Source: Metarhizobium sp017305935
Lineage (GTDB): Bacteria > Pseudomonadota > Alphaproteobacteria > Rhizobiales > Rhizobiaceae
DNA length: 64,000 nucleotides
Direction of reading: 5' to 3'
NCBI RefSeq assembly: GCF_029601685.1
Contig: NZ_JARRIR010000001.1
Location: 558,001 to 622,000, forward strand
A model generated the notes under the pieces. It searched no databases. It was not told where the DNA came from and worked only from the letters and a program-made list of their open reading frames with translations. How positions within the stretch are numbered: the stretch's first letter is position 1; each line of letters starts with the position of its first letter. Below, piece after piece: positions 53,960 through 62,770 of the stretch. Both the position numbers and the translations under genes were made by a program.

Positions 53960-54886
53960 TCAGAGGCCGATTTCGTGGGCGAAGGGCGGGTTGGCGCCAG
54001 CGCGAGAGACTGTGACGGCCGCGGCCTTGGCACCGAGCGCCAGTGCCTTGGCAATTTGTTCCTCGGTCAACTCCGCGACCTGCGCCTTGGTCAGCAATCC
54101 CTGCATCTTCAGCGAGGCGAGAATGCCGGCATCGAAAGTGTCGCCCGCGCCAACCGTATCGACCACGGTGACGCGTTCGCTCGGCACGGAGACCTTGTGG
54201 GCGCGGCTGTAGCCGGTGGCGCCCTCGGCGCCCCTGGTGATCACCACCAGCCTGGCGCCATGATCGAGCCAATGGGCGGCGATCTCATCATGGCCGCCTT
54301 CATGGCCGAACCAATCCAGATCCTCGTCGGAGAATTTGATGATGTCGGCCTTGGCCGCCATGCGCTCCAGACGGGCGCGATGCGAGGCCTTGTCCTTGAT
54401 GAAGCCGGGACGGATATTGGGGTCAAGCGAGATCACGCGGCTGTCGGCCTCGCGCATCAGCAACGCCTCATAGGTGTCGCCGCAGGGATCGGGGATCAGG
54501 CTGATGGCGCCGAAATGCAGCGCCTCGACATGGTCGCCGAGCGTCGGCAGGTCGTCGCGGGTGATCATCCGGCCGGCGGTGCCTTCGTCATAGAAGGCAT
54601 AGGTCGCCTGTCCCTCGACCAGCTTGACGAAGGCGATGGTCGTCGGACGGCCGGAGACGGCGCAGAAGGAATAGTCCACGTGGCTCGCCGTCAGCGTTTC
54701 GCGCAGGATATCGCCCATCATATCGTCGGAAAGACCGGTGAAGAAACCGGCGGAGAGCCCGAGGCGGCCGACGGCGATCGCCGTGTTGAAGATCGCGCCG
54801 CCGGCATAGGGTGCAAAGCCCTTCTCTCCCAACGTCGTTTCGCGCGGCAGCATATCGATAAGCGCCTCGCCACAGCAGATGATCAT
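53960..54886 (-). CDS. frk: PfkB-family fructokinase
   Basis: Phosphorylates fructose, linking FrcBCA uptake to Pgi. The 308-residue protein has the two PfkB signatures: AGGAIFNTAIAVGRLGLSAGF near residue 38, and DTVGAGDTFDAGILAS near residue 250 with catalytic Asp. ATG 54886 (GGAGG upstream) replaces the ORF's longer start. The operator palindrome lies 21 bp upstream. The pyrE gene follows upstream on the same strand. Fructose specificity is inferred from the neighbouring frc locus. Confidence 0.9.
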   Translation of the reverse strand: MIICCGEALIDMLPRETTLGEKGFAPYAGGAIFNTAIAVGRLGLSAGFFTGLSDDMMGDILRETLTASHVDYSFCAVSGRPTTIAFVKLVEGQATYAFYDEGTAGRMITRDDLPTLGDHVEALHFGAISLIPDPCGDTYEALLMREADSRVISLDPNIRPGFIKDKASHRARLERMAAKADIIKFSDEDLDWFGHEGGHDEIAAHWLDHGARLVVITRGAEGATGYSRAHKVSVPSERVTVVDTVGAGDTFDAGILASLKMQGLLTKAQVAELTEEQIAKALALGAKAAAVTVSRAGANPPFAHEIGL

Positions 54887-54907
54887 AGCCTTCCTCCGCA
54901 GATCCCG

Positions 54908-54922
54908 TTTCAATCGATTAAA
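54908..54922 (-). promoter_or_regulatory. 15-bp palindromic operator upstream of frk
   Basis: On the minus strand it reads TTTAATCGATTGAAA, identical to the site before pgi, and ends 21 bp before the frk ATG. Same orientation and near-identical spacing in both promoters argue for one regulator. Confidence 0.75.
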
Positions 54923-54963
54923 TCAAGCGTCGGCCAAGCCAGCGCCAATTCGCATGTGTGTTC

Positions 54964-55653
54964 CTAGAGAGAAGCGACGCCGCCGTTGCGGCCGGACCAG
55001 GCGAGCGGCGCATCGAGGAAGGCCTCGACTTCCGACAGCGTCTTGTCATCGAACAGCTTTTCCGCTCGCGCCGCGGCGAGAACGTCGCGCCAGGTGGCGA
55101 GGTAATGCAGCTTGACGCCGCCCTTGTCGAAGCGCTGCTGGGCCTCGGGGAAAATGCCGTAATAGAACAAAGCGATGCCGTGATCGACGGTGGCACCGGC
55201 ATCGCGGATGGCATCGATGAACTTGAACATCGAGCCGCCGGCCGTGGTCAGATCCTCGATCACCAGCACGCGCGCGCCTTCCGGCAGATGGCCCTCGATC
55301 TGGGCATTGCGGCCATGGCCCTTGGGCTGCTTGCGCACATAGATCATCGGCAGGCCAAGGCGCTCGGCGAGGAAGGCGGCGAAGGGAATGCCCGCCGTCT
55401 CACCGCCGGCAACCACGTCGAACTGCTCGAAGCCGGCCTGGCGCAAGACGGTGGCGGCAGCGAAATCCATGATCGCCGAGCGGATGCGCGGATAGGAGAT
55501 CAGCTTGCGGCAATCGATATAGACCGGGCTCATCATGCCCGAGGACAGCTTGTAGGGCTTGTCGGCGGAAAAATGCACGGCCTTGATTTCCCACAGCATT
55601 TTCGCCACCAGCTCGGCAACGACCGCGCGGTCGGTAAAAACGGTCTGAAACAT
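54964..55653 (-). CDS. pyrE: Orotate phosphoribosyltransferase
   Basis: Makes OMP from orotate and PRPP in pyrimidine synthesis. The 229-residue protein has the FDVVAGGETAGIPFAAFLAE block and the PRPP loop VLVIEDLTTAGGSM. It lies 38 bp after pyrC on the same strand, so they form a pyrC-pyrE unit, followed by frk after 77 bp. The frk operator lies in the pyrE-frk gap, so frk is probably transcribed mainly from its own promoter. Confidence 0.95.
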   Translation of the reverse strand: MFQTVFTDRAVVAELVAKMLWEIKAVHFSADKPYKLSSGMMSPVYIDCRKLISYPRIRSAIMDFAAATVLRQAGFEQFDVVAGGETAGIPFAAFLAERLGLPMIYVRKQPKGHGRNAQIEGHLPEGARVLVIEDLTTAGGSMFKFIDAIRDAGATVDHGIALFYYGIFPEAQQRFDKGGVKLHYLATWRDVLAAARAEKLFDDKTLSEVEAFLDAPLAWSGRNGGVASL

Positions 55654-55691
55654 GAGGCGCTCTCCTGAATTTTAAAAACTGAAACGTCGGC

Positions 55692-56744
55692 TCAGCCGGC
55701 CACGGCCCAGTGCAGCGGGAACATCGGATCGAAGACGGTGACCGGGCCGGCGCCGGTCTCGATTTTTGCCGGATAGGCCACCGGTTCGAGCTGGCGCACC
55801 AGCGTCATGCGTTCCTCGTTCGGGGCGAGCCCATACCAGGCCGGGCCGTTCAGCGAGGCGAAGGCCTCCAGCCTGTCGAGCGAATCCTCCTCCTCGAAGA
55901 CATGGGCAAGGCAGCTCATGGTGTTGATCGAGGTATAGATGCCGGCGCAGCCGCAGGCGCATTCCTTCAGCGGATCGACATGCGGGGCGGAATCGGTGCC
56001 GAGGAAGAAGCGGGCATCGCCGGAGGTCGCGGCCTTGCGCAGCGCCAGACGATGGCTTTCGCGCTTGGCGACCGGCAGGCAATAATAATGCGGCTTGATG
56101 CCGCCGACCAGGATGGCGTTGCGGTTGATGATCAGGTGATGGGTGGTGATCGAGCCGGCGAGGTTCTTTTCCGCAGACGAGATGTAGTCGATACCATCAG
56201 ATGTCGTGACGTGTTCCATCGTCACCTTCAGCTCCGGCAGGCGGCGGCGCAGCGGGTCGAGCACGGTATCGATGAACACCGCCTCGCGGTCGAAGATATC
56301 GACCTCCGGCGTCGTCACCTCGCCATGGACGCAGAGCGGCAGGCCGATCTTCGCCATGCGCTCCAGCACCGGCATCGCCTTTTCGATGTCGCGCACGCCG
56401 CCGTGGGAATTGGTGGTGGCGCCGGCCGGATAGAGCTTGACGGCGGTGATCAGGCCGCTCTTCTTACCCTCTTCGACGTCGTCGGCGCTGGTGTGCTCGG
56501 TGAGGTACAGCGTCATCAGCGGCTCGAAACGGTCGCCGGCCGGAAGGGCGGCGAGGATGCGGTCGCGATAGGCCCTGGCATCTGACGTGGTAACCACCGG
56601 CGGCACCAGGTTCGGCATGATGATGGCGCGGGCGAAATGCCGGCTGGTATCGCCGATCACGCCTTTCAGCATCTCGCCGTCGCGCAGGTGCAGGTGCCAG
56701 TCGTCGGGGCGGCGCAGGGTGATTTCGGCGGTCGGGGTGGTCAT
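55692..56744 (-). CDS. pyrC: Dihydroorotase (class II)
   Basis: Zinc enzyme closing carbamoyl-aspartate to dihydroorotate. The 350-residue length matches E. coli PyrC. Metal ligands lie in DDWHLHLRDGEM (HxH), in AVKLYPAGATTNSHGG (carboxylated Lys), LCVHGE and TTHHLIINRN, and the catalytic Asp is in GTDSAPH. Of two in-frame starts (56750, 56744) the inner one has better GGAG spacing. It lies 107 bp after frcK on the minus strand with a weak terminator between. Confidence 0.95.
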   Translation of the reverse strand: MTTPTAEITLRRPDDWHLHLRDGEMLKGVIGDTSRHFARAIIMPNLVPPVVTTSDARAYRDRILAALPAGDRFEPLMTLYLTEHTSADDVEEGKKSGLITAVKLYPAGATTNSHGGVRDIEKAMPVLERMAKIGLPLCVHGEVTTPEVDIFDREAVFIDTVLDPLRRRLPELKVTMEHVTTSDGIDYISSAEKNLAGSITTHHLIINRNAILVGGIKPHYYCLPVAKRESHRLALRKAATSGDARFFLGTDSAPHVDPLKECACGCAGIYTSINTMSCLAHVFEEEDSLDRLEAFASLNGPAWYGLAPNEERMTLVRQLEPVAYPAKIETGAGPVTVFDPMFPLHWAVAG

Positions 56745-56778
56745 CGGCATCGGCTCCGGCTCTGTCGCGTCAGGACGC

Positions 56779-56800
56779 AAACCCGGGGTCCGGCCCCGGG
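56779..56800 (-). terminator. Weak terminator after frcK
   Basis: 7-bp stem CCCGGGG/CCCCGGG, 5-nt loop, only TTT on the minus strand. It separates frcK from pyrC. Confidence 0.5.
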
Positions 56801-56851
56801 CTTGCCTTGCAGTTCCGATATCATCAACAGCCGGCCGCTTGCAAATGCCGT

Positions 56852-57475
56852 TCAGAAGATCTCGATGCGCAAATCCGCCGGGCGGCTCCGTTCGCTGACC
56901 CGCTTGCCGTTCGGCAGATCGTTGCCGTAGAGCTTCTGGCGGATCGTCTCCTCGTCGAGGCCGTAATGCTGCCAGCGCTGGCGCAGCCGCTCCTCCAGCA
57001 CGTCATAGGCCGGGCCGACATAGACGGTATAATCGAAGCGTCCGTCGAGCTTCGACCAGGGCGCCTCGTCGAGCAGCAGGTAATTGCCCTCGACCAGCAC
57101 GATGCGGGTTTGCGGCGACACGGCGCGGGCCGAGGCGATGGCGATCTCGCGGGACCGGTCGAAGACCGGCACCAGCACCTCCTCGCCGCCCCTCTTCACC
57201 GCTTCGAGAATGTCGATGAAGCCGCGCACATCGAAGGTTTCAGGGGCGCCCTTGCGCGGCAGCAGGCCGCGCGCTTCGAGGATGGCATTGTCCATGTGGA
57301 AGCCGTCCATCGGCAGGACTTCGGCTCGCTCGTCGCGTGCCAAAAATTCTTCGCGCAGCGCATCGGCCAGAGTGGATTTTCCCGCACCCGGCGGGCCGGC
57401 GATGCCGACGACGAAGCGTTTGGCATCGCCCGCACGGCGGAGGATCTCCGCCGCGATGGCTTGAACCGAGGTCAT
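56852..57475 (-). CDS. frcK: FrcK, P-loop nucleoside/sugar kinase-like protein
   Basis: A 208-residue kinase-fold protein with the P loop GIAGPPGAGKSTLAD (~residues 23-37), PMDGFHMDNAILEARG and VLVEGNYLLLDEAPW. This is the uridine/pantothenate kinase-like family annotated FrcK in the S. meliloti frcBCAK operon, where its role in fructose uptake is not essential. Its ATG overlaps the frcA TGA by one base, so it is translationally coupled. The true substrate is not known. Confidence 0.87.
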   Translation of the reverse strand: MTSVQAIAAEILRRAGDAKRFVVGIAGPPGAGKSTLADALREEFLARDERAEVLPMDGFHMDNAILEARGLLPRKGAPETFDVRGFIDILEAVKRGGEEVLVPVFDRSREIAIASARAVSPQTRIVLVEGNYLLLDEAPWSKLDGRFDYTVYVGPAYDVLEERLRQRWQHYGLDEETIRQKLYGNDLPNGKRVSERSRPADLRIEIF

Positions 57476-58257
57476 CAGGCCGCCAATGCCTCCGCCGGCG
57501 GTTCCTTGGCCCCGGTCATGAAGGCCACGGCATCCGACATGGTGTAGTCTTGCGGCTTCACCACGCAGAGGCGGCTGCCGAGGCGATGGATGTGGATGCG
57601 ATCCGCCACCTCGAAGACATGCGGCATGTTGTGGCTGATCAGGATGATCGGGATGCCGCGCGAGCGCACGTCGCGGATCAGCTCCAGCACGCGGCGGCTT
57701 TCCTTGACGCCAAGGGCTGCCGTCGGCTCGTCGAGGATGACCACCTTGGAACCGAAGGCGGCGGCGCGCGCCACCGCCACGCCCTGGCGCTGGCCGCCAG
57801 ACAGCGTTTCCACCGCCTGGTTGATGTTCTGGATGGTCATCAGGCCGAGTTCGGTCAGCTTTTCGCGGGCGAACTTTTCCATGGCCGGACGGTCGAGCTG
57901 GCGGAACAGGCTGCCCATGATGCCGGGCTTGCGCAGCTCCCGGCCCATGAACATGTTGTCGGCGATGGAGAGCGCCGGCGACATGGCGAGCGTCTGGTAG
58001 ACGCATTCGATGCCGTAGCCGCGCGCATCCAGCGGATTGGCGAAGCGCACAGGATTGCCGTCCAGCATGATTTCGCCGTCATCGGGACGGATGGCGCCGG
58101 AGAGCGCCTTGATCAGCGAGGATTTTCCCGCGCCGTTGTCGCCGATGACCGCCAGGATTTCGCCGGGCATGAGGTCGAAGTCGCAATTGTTGAGCGCGGT
58201 CACCTTGCCGTAGCGTTTCATCAGGCCGCGCGCCTTGAGGATGGGTTCCTGGGTCAT
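57475..58257 (-). CDS. frcA: Fructose ABC transporter ATPase FrcA
   Basis: Single-domain sugar ABC ATPase of 260 residues. Walker A is GDNGAGKSS (39-47), the signature is LSGGQRQG and Walker B is VVILDEPTAAL. CUT2 ATPases usually have two ABC domains; the one-domain form is typical of FrcA. Start ATG 58257 overlaps the frcC stop by 4 bp (ATGA). It works with FrcB and FrcC to import fructose, ribose or mannose. Confidence 0.93.
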   Translation of the reverse strand: MTQEPILKARGLMKRYGKVTALNNCDFDLMPGEILAVIGDNGAGKSSLIKALSGAIRPDDGEIMLDGNPVRFANPLDARGYGIECVYQTLAMSPALSIADNMFMGRELRKPGIMGSLFRQLDRPAMEKFAREKLTELGLMTIQNINQAVETLSGGQRQGVAVARAAAFGSKVVILDEPTAALGVKESRRVLELIRDVRSRGIPIILISHNMPHVFEVADRIHIHRLGSRLCVVKPQDYTMSDAVAFMTGAKEPPAEALAA

Positions 58258-59327
58258 GCCGATGCCTTTCTGATCCACTGGTCGACGGCGACGGCGAGGA
58301 TGATGAGCACGCCGATGAGGAAGAAGGTCCATTGCGGATCGGTGCCGACCATCTTCAGGCCCATTTCGAAGACGCCGACGATCAGCGCCCCGAAGAACAT
58401 GCCGGCAATCGAGCCACGTCCGCCGAAGAGCGAGATGCCGCCGATCACGACAGCGGTGATCGATTGGATATTGCCGAGCTGGCCGGTCGAGGCCGAGGGC
58501 GATACCGAACCGAAGCGGCCGATCATCACCCAGCCGGCGATGGCGCAGAACAGGCCGGCGATGGCATAGACCTGCACCAGGATGCGCTTGGTCTGCACGC
58601 CCGCCAGTTCGGCGGCTTCAGGATCGTCGCCGACGGCATAAACATGGCGGCCCCAGGCGGTGTGGCGCAGCACATAGGCGAGCAGCATCACCAGCGCCAC
58701 CATCAGGAACACGGCATACAACACTTTCACGCCGCCGGGCTGGATGGAATAGCCCCAGAACTGAAGGGCGGGCGCCACCGCCTCGATATCCGAGGAGCGG
58801 ATCGTCTCGTTGGCCGAATAGATATAGTTGGCGGCAAGAATGATCTGCCAGGTGCCGAGCGTGACGATAAAGGGCGGCAGCTTGACGCGGGCGATCAGCC
58901 AGCCATTGGCGAAGCCCATCGCCGTGCCGAAGCCGAGGCCGAGCAGAATGGAGAACGGCGCCGGAATGCCGTAGCGGAAGGTGAACTGCCCCATCAGCAC
59001 GGAGGAAAACACCGCGATGGCGCCGACCGAAAGATCGATGCCGGCGGTCAGCACCACCAGCGACTGGGCGCAGCCGAGAATGCCGACGATGGCAATCTGC
59101 TGCAGGATGGTCGACAGCGTGATCGCCTTGAAGAAATTGGGCGACAACAGCCCGAAGACGATGACGGAGACCACCAGCACGATCATCGGCACCGCCGAGG
59201 GCGTCTGATGCAGCCAATGCTGCAATTGCTTGAGCAGGCTTTTCTGCTCCTGGAATTCGGCAACCTTTTCGGAAGCGCCCTTGAGGCCTTCCTCGTAGCT
59301 GGTTACCGCCTTTGCATCGGATGACAT
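58254..59327 (-). CDS. frcC: Fructose ABC transporter permease FrcC
   Basis: CUT2-type permease of 357 residues with 8-10 hydrophobic helices. Family blocks are IVGILGCAQSLVVLTAGIDLSVGAI, FVTLGTWQIILAANYIYS and AVVIGGISLFGGRGSIAGMFFGAL. ATG 59327 has GGGGAGG 10 nt upstream. The 126-bp gap to frcB contains a strong hairpin that could set relative expression. The extra N-terminus of the longer open frame was rejected. Confidence 0.93.
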   Translation of the reverse strand: MSSDAKAVTSYEEGLKGASEKVAEFQEQKSLLKQLQHWLHQTPSAVPMIVLVVSVIVFGLLSPNFFKAITLSTILQQIAIVGILGCAQSLVVLTAGIDLSVGAIAVFSSVLMGQFTFRYGIPAPFSILLGLGFGTAMGFANGWLIARVKLPPFIVTLGTWQIILAANYIYSANETIRSSDIEAVAPALQFWGYSIQPGGVKVLYAVFLMVALVMLLAYVLRHTAWGRHVYAVGDDPEAAELAGVQTKRILVQVYAIAGLFCAIAGWVMIGRFGSVSPSASTGQLGNIQSITAVVIGGISLFGGRGSIAGMFFGALIVGVFEMGLKMVGTDPQWTFFLIGVLIILAVAVDQWIRKASA

Positions 59328-59383
59328 GAGCGGTTTTCCTCCCCATGGCGGGTGCGTGCGCACCCGGCGTTCGCGTGTGCCGA

Positions 59384-59416
59384 TGCAAGGGCGGAACCTG
59401 ACGCTCCGCCCTTGCA
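59384..59416 (-). repeat. 12-bp intercistronic hairpin between frcB and frcC
   Basis: Perfect 12-bp stem TGCAAGGGCGGA and complement, 9-nt loop. No T-run. Likely protects the upstream frcB message and reduces frcC level, as seen in binding-protein operons. Confidence 0.65.
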
Positions 59417-59453
59417 TTCACATCCTGTCAGCCTTCGCCTGCGCGGCGGGCGA

Positions 59454-60479
59454 TCAGCCCCAGCACTTGTCCTTGCCGGCCTTAGTGTCGATCGAATCGA
59501 CGCCGGAAGCGGGCTTGTCGGTGATCAGCGTGGTGCCGGTGTCGAAGAAGTCCTTGCCGGGGGTCGGGGCGGGCTTTTCGCCACTGTCGGCGAACTTCTT
59601 GATCGCCTCGATGCCGAGCGAAGCCATCAGCAGCGGATATTGCTGCGAGGTGGCGCCGATGACGCCGTCGGCGACGTTCTTCACACCGGGGCAACCGCCG
59701 TCGATGGAGACGATCAGCGTGTCCTTTTCCTTGCCCACGGCCTTCAGCGCCTCGTAGGCGCCGGCAGCGGCCGGCTCGTTGATGGTGTAGACCAGATTGA
59801 TGTCGCCATCCTTGGCGAGCAGGGTTTCCATGGCCTTCAGGCCGCCCTCCTCGTTGCCGGCGGTGACTTCATGGCCGACGATGCGCGGGTCGGTCTCATC
59901 GCCCCACTTGTTGGGATCGCCGAGCTCGATGCCAAAACCCTTGAGGAAGCCCTGGTCGCGCAGCACGTCGACCGATGGCTGGGAGATGGAGAGATCGAGC
60001 ATGGCGATCTTGGCGGCGGACGCCTTGTCGCCCATGGTCGCCTTGGCCCACTGGCCGATCAGTTCGCCGGCCTTGAAATTGTCGGTGGCAAAGGTGGCGT
60101 CGGCCGCATTGGCCGGGTCGAGCGGCGTATCGAGGGCGATGACCAGGATACCGGCGTCACGGGCTGATTTGACCGAGTCGACGATCGCCTTGGTGTCGGA
60201 AGCGGTGATCAGGATACCCTTGGCGCCATCGGCGATGCAGGCCTCGATAGCCGCGACCTGGCTTTCATGGTCGCCATCGATCTTGCCGGCATAGGTCTTC
60301 AGGTTGATGCCCATTTCCTTGGCCTTGGCGGTCGCGCCTTCCTTCATCTTGACGAAGAAGGGATTGGTGTCCGTCTTGGTGATCAGGCAGGCGGAAACAT
60401 CGGCGGCCTGAGCCGGCGCGGAAAAGACGACGCCCAGCGACAGGGCAGCAAAAGCAGCCGATAACAGCGATTTCTTCAT
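59454..60479 (-). CDS. frcB: Periplasmic fructose-binding protein FrcB
   Basis: A 341-residue receptor with signal peptide (MKKSLLSAAFAALSLGVVFS, cleavage after AQA near residue 25). The mature part has the LacI/ribose-binding-protein fold: CLITKTDTNPFFVKMKEGA, IAACIADGAKGILITASD and VIALDTPLDPANAADATFATDN. GGGAGGAG precedes the ATG. It is the first gene of frcBCAK. The promoter (TTGACA-N18-TAAATA) is listed separately. Confidence 0.94.
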   Translation of the reverse strand: MKKSLLSAAFAALSLGVVFSAPAQAADVSACLITKTDTNPFFVKMKEGATAKAKEMGINLKTYAGKIDGDHESQVAAIEACIADGAKGILITASDTKAIVDSVKSARDAGILVIALDTPLDPANAADATFATDNFKAGELIGQWAKATMGDKASAAKIAMLDLSISQPSVDVLRDQGFLKGFGIELGDPNKWGDETDPRIVGHEVTAGNEEGGLKAMETLLAKDGDINLVYTINEPAAAGAYEALKAVGKEKDTLIVSIDGGCPGVKNVADGVIGATSQQYPLLMASLGIEAIKKFADSGEKPAPTPGKDFFDTGTTLITDKPASGVDSIDTKAGKDKCWG

Positions 60480-60604
60480 GAACTCCTCCCGAGAGTTGCA
60501 GATGCGGAACGACATGTTCCGCCAAGGACATTTTGTGGGTGAGGCCTGTCTGGAGGGGCTTTGCGGGCCCTCCTCCAAAGGCCGTCGATGCACTTTACGG
60601 TGGA

Positions 60605-60634
60605 TATTTAGACACGACGTCTCAGGCCTGTCAA
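60605..60634 (-). promoter_or_regulatory. frcB promoter
   Basis: Minus-strand TTGACA (60634-60629), 18-bp spacer, TAAATA (60610-60605). Two AT-rich direct repeats (ATAAATAAATCC and ATTAATAATCC, 17 bp apart) begin at the -35 and extend upstream, candidate operators for FrcR. Confidence 0.65.
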
Positions 60635-60727
60635 TAAATAAATCCAGTTGAATTAATAATCCGATCTGGCATTCTGGCGTCAGCGTGGCTAGGAAAGGAA
60701 CCAGTCGCCGCAGGGGAGGAAACCCGC

Positions 60728-61975
60728 ATGCCCATTCCGGAGGAAGGAGGAGCCGTCTCCTCAGCGTTGCCGGCCGCCGAGCCGTCCGGAGGCGCAAACC
60801 AGACGCGCGTGCGCGCCTATAACGAACGTCTGGTGCTGTCGCTGGTGCGCCGCCACGGCAGCCAGTCGAAGGCCGAGATCACCAGGCGCACCGGGCTTTC
60901 GGCGCAGACCGTGTCGGTCATCATGCGCTCGCTCGAAAAGGACGGATTGCTCCGTCGCGGCGCGCCGGTGCGCGGGCGCGTCGGCCAGCCCTCGACGCCG
61001 CTGCATCTCAATCCCGACGCCGTCTTCTCCTTCGGCCTGAAGATCGGCCGGCGCAGCGCCGATCTGGTGCTGATGGATTTCGTCGGCCATATCCGCAAGC
61101 ACCGGCGGCGTACCTATCCCTTCCCGCTGCCGCGCGACATCATCGCCTTCCTGCAGAGCGCGCTTTCCGAAATCAGCGCCGAACTGACGCCCGCCGAGCG
61201 CGGCCGCATCGCCGGCCTTGGCATCGCCGCCCCCTTCGAATTGTGGAACTGGGCCGAGCAGGTCGGCGCGCCGCGCGGCACCATGGATGCCTGGCGCTCC
61301 TTCGACCTGCAGGCCGAAGTCGCCGCCCTCGTTCCCTATCCGGTGCATCTGCAGAACGACGCCACCAGCGCCTGCGGCGCCGAACTGGTGTTCGGCGCCG
61401 GCCCCGCTTATCCCGATTTCATCTATTTCTTCGTCGGTTCGTTCATCGGCGGCGGCATCGTCTTGAATTCGGCGCTGTTCGTCGGGCGCACCGGCATGGC
61501 CGGTTCGGTCGGCTCGCTGCCGGTGCGCAACCGCAACGGCGAAACCCGCCAGCTTCTGGAAATCGCCTCGATCTTCGTGCTCGAGGACATGCTGCGCGCC
61601 GACAACATCGATCCGCAACCTCTATGGTATTCCGCCGACGAATGGATCGATTTCGGCGCGCCGCTGGAGCGCTGGATCCAGGAGACGGCCGCCGCGCTGG
61701 CGCAGGCGATCCTCTCGGCCGCCTCGATCATCGATTTTTCCGCAGCGATCATCGACGGCGGCTTTCCCGCCTGGGTGCGGCAGCGGCTGGTGGCGGCGAC
61801 GATTGCAGCGGCCGGGCGCATGGACCTTCAGGGCATTCCGATGCCGGAGCTGCGGGAGGGCACGGTCGGCGCCCAGGCGCGGGCCATCGGCGGCGCCAGC
61901 CTGCCGATCTTCGCCCGCTACCTCATCGATCAGAACGTGCTGTTTAAGGCCGTGGAGGCCGCCGACGCCGAATAG
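60728..61975 (+). CDS. frcR: ROK-family transcriptional regulator FrcR
   Basis: A 415-residue regulator with an N-terminal winged HTH (SKAEITRRTGLSAQTVSVIM, ~residues 45-64) and a ROK domain: LGIAAPFELWNWAEQVG, LQNDATSACGAEL and FFVGSFIGGGIVLN. It is divergent from frcB and should control frcBCAK, as in S. meliloti. GGGGAGG lies upstream of ATG 60728. The usual ROK zinc-motif cysteines are not visible, so metal binding is doubtful. Effector probably fructose or a fructose phosphate. Confidence 0.9.
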   Translation: MPIPEEGGAVSSALPAAEPSGGANQTRVRAYNERLVLSLVRRHGSQSKAEITRRTGLSAQTVSVIMRSLEKDGLLRRGAPVRGRVGQPSTPLHLNPDAVFSFGLKIGRRSADLVLMDFVGHIRKHRRRTYPFPLPRDIIAFLQSALSEISAELTPAERGRIAGLGIAAPFELWNWAEQVGAPRGTMDAWRSFDLQAEVAALVPYPVHLQNDATSACGAELVFGAGPAYPDFIYFFVGSFIGGGIVLNSALFVGRTGMAGSVGSLPVRNRNGETRQLLEIASIFVLEDMLRADNIDPQPLWYSADEWIDFGAPLERWIQETAAALAQAILSAASIIDFSAAIIDGGFPAWVRQRLVAATIAAAGRMDLQGIPMPELREGTVGAQARAIGGASLPIFARYLIDQNVLFKAVEAADAE

Positions 61976-62064
61976 CAGGCGGCATCTTCAAAAAAAATTC
62001 CGTTGCAACCGGCGCGCGCCTCGGCAAAAATCGCCGGATTACCTGCGGCACCGGATCGAACCCC

Positions 62065-62769
62065 ATGAGCGACACGAGCAAAAGCGCGGCCTTCTGGCGC
62101 TCCTTTCCGATCTTCGAGGAATTCGACACGGAAACGATCGCGGCCATCGCCGACATCGCAACCCATCGCAAATGGCCGGCGGGCACGGTAATCTTCCAGC
62201 GCGGCGACGAAGGAAACTATATGCTCGCCATCGCCAGCGGCCGGGTCAAGCTGTCGCTGATCTCTCCGCAAGGCAAGGAACTGGCCATCCGCCACATGGA
62301 GCCCGGCACCATTCTCGGCGAGATGGCGATCCTCGACGGCGAGCCGCGTTCGGCCGACGCCACCACCGTGACCGCCACCGAAGGCTATGTGCTGGCCAAG
62401 CGCGACCTGCTGCCGATCATCACCACCCGGCCCGGCACCGCGGAAACCGTGATCCGCTTTCTGTGCGCCCGCATCCGCGAGACGACGGAGCGGCTGGAAA
62501 CCATGGCGCTCTACGATCTCGATTCCCGCGTTGCCCGCTTCTTCCTTGCCACGTTGCGGCAAATCCACGGCCATGAGTTGCCCGACCAGGCCAACCTGCA
62601 GCTTTCGCTGAGCCAGACCGAGATCGCCGCCATCGTCGGCTGCAGTCGACCGAAGATGAATCGCGCCCTTGCCTCGCTCGAAGACGCAGGCGCCATCACC
62701 CGCCGCGACGGCATCGTCGGCTGCGACATCGGCAGGCTGGTCCGCATCGCCGAACCACTGGACGACTGA
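62065..62769 (+). CDS. Crp/Fnr-family transcriptional regulator
   Basis: A 234-residue regulator with an N-terminal cyclic-nucleotide-binding-type beta-roll (GDEGNYMLAIASGRVKLSLISPQGKELAIR, GTILGEMAILDGEPRSADA) and a C-terminal HTH (LSQTEIAAIVGCSRPKMNRALASLEDAGAI). No cysteine cluster of FNR type is seen at the N-terminus, so cNMP or another ligand is more likely than oxygen. It follows frcR after 89 bp without a strong terminator. Targets are unknown. Confidence 0.9.
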   Translation: MSDTSKSAAFWRSFPIFEEFDTETIAAIADIATHRKWPAGTVIFQRGDEGNYMLAIASGRVKLSLISPQGKELAIRHMEPGTILGEMAILDGEPRSADATTVTATEGYVLAKRDLLPIITTRPGTAETVIRFLCARIRETTERLETMALYDLDSRVARFFLATLRQIHGHELPDQANLQLSLSQTEIAAIVGCSRPKMNRALASLEDAGAITRRDGIVGCDIGRLVRIAEPLDD

Positions 62770-62770
62770 A

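Noticed and set aside
53960..61975. The frk-pyr-frc block as a new system
   Set aside because: Gene content and order match the known frc fructose-uptake region of S. meliloti; only the operator details are new.
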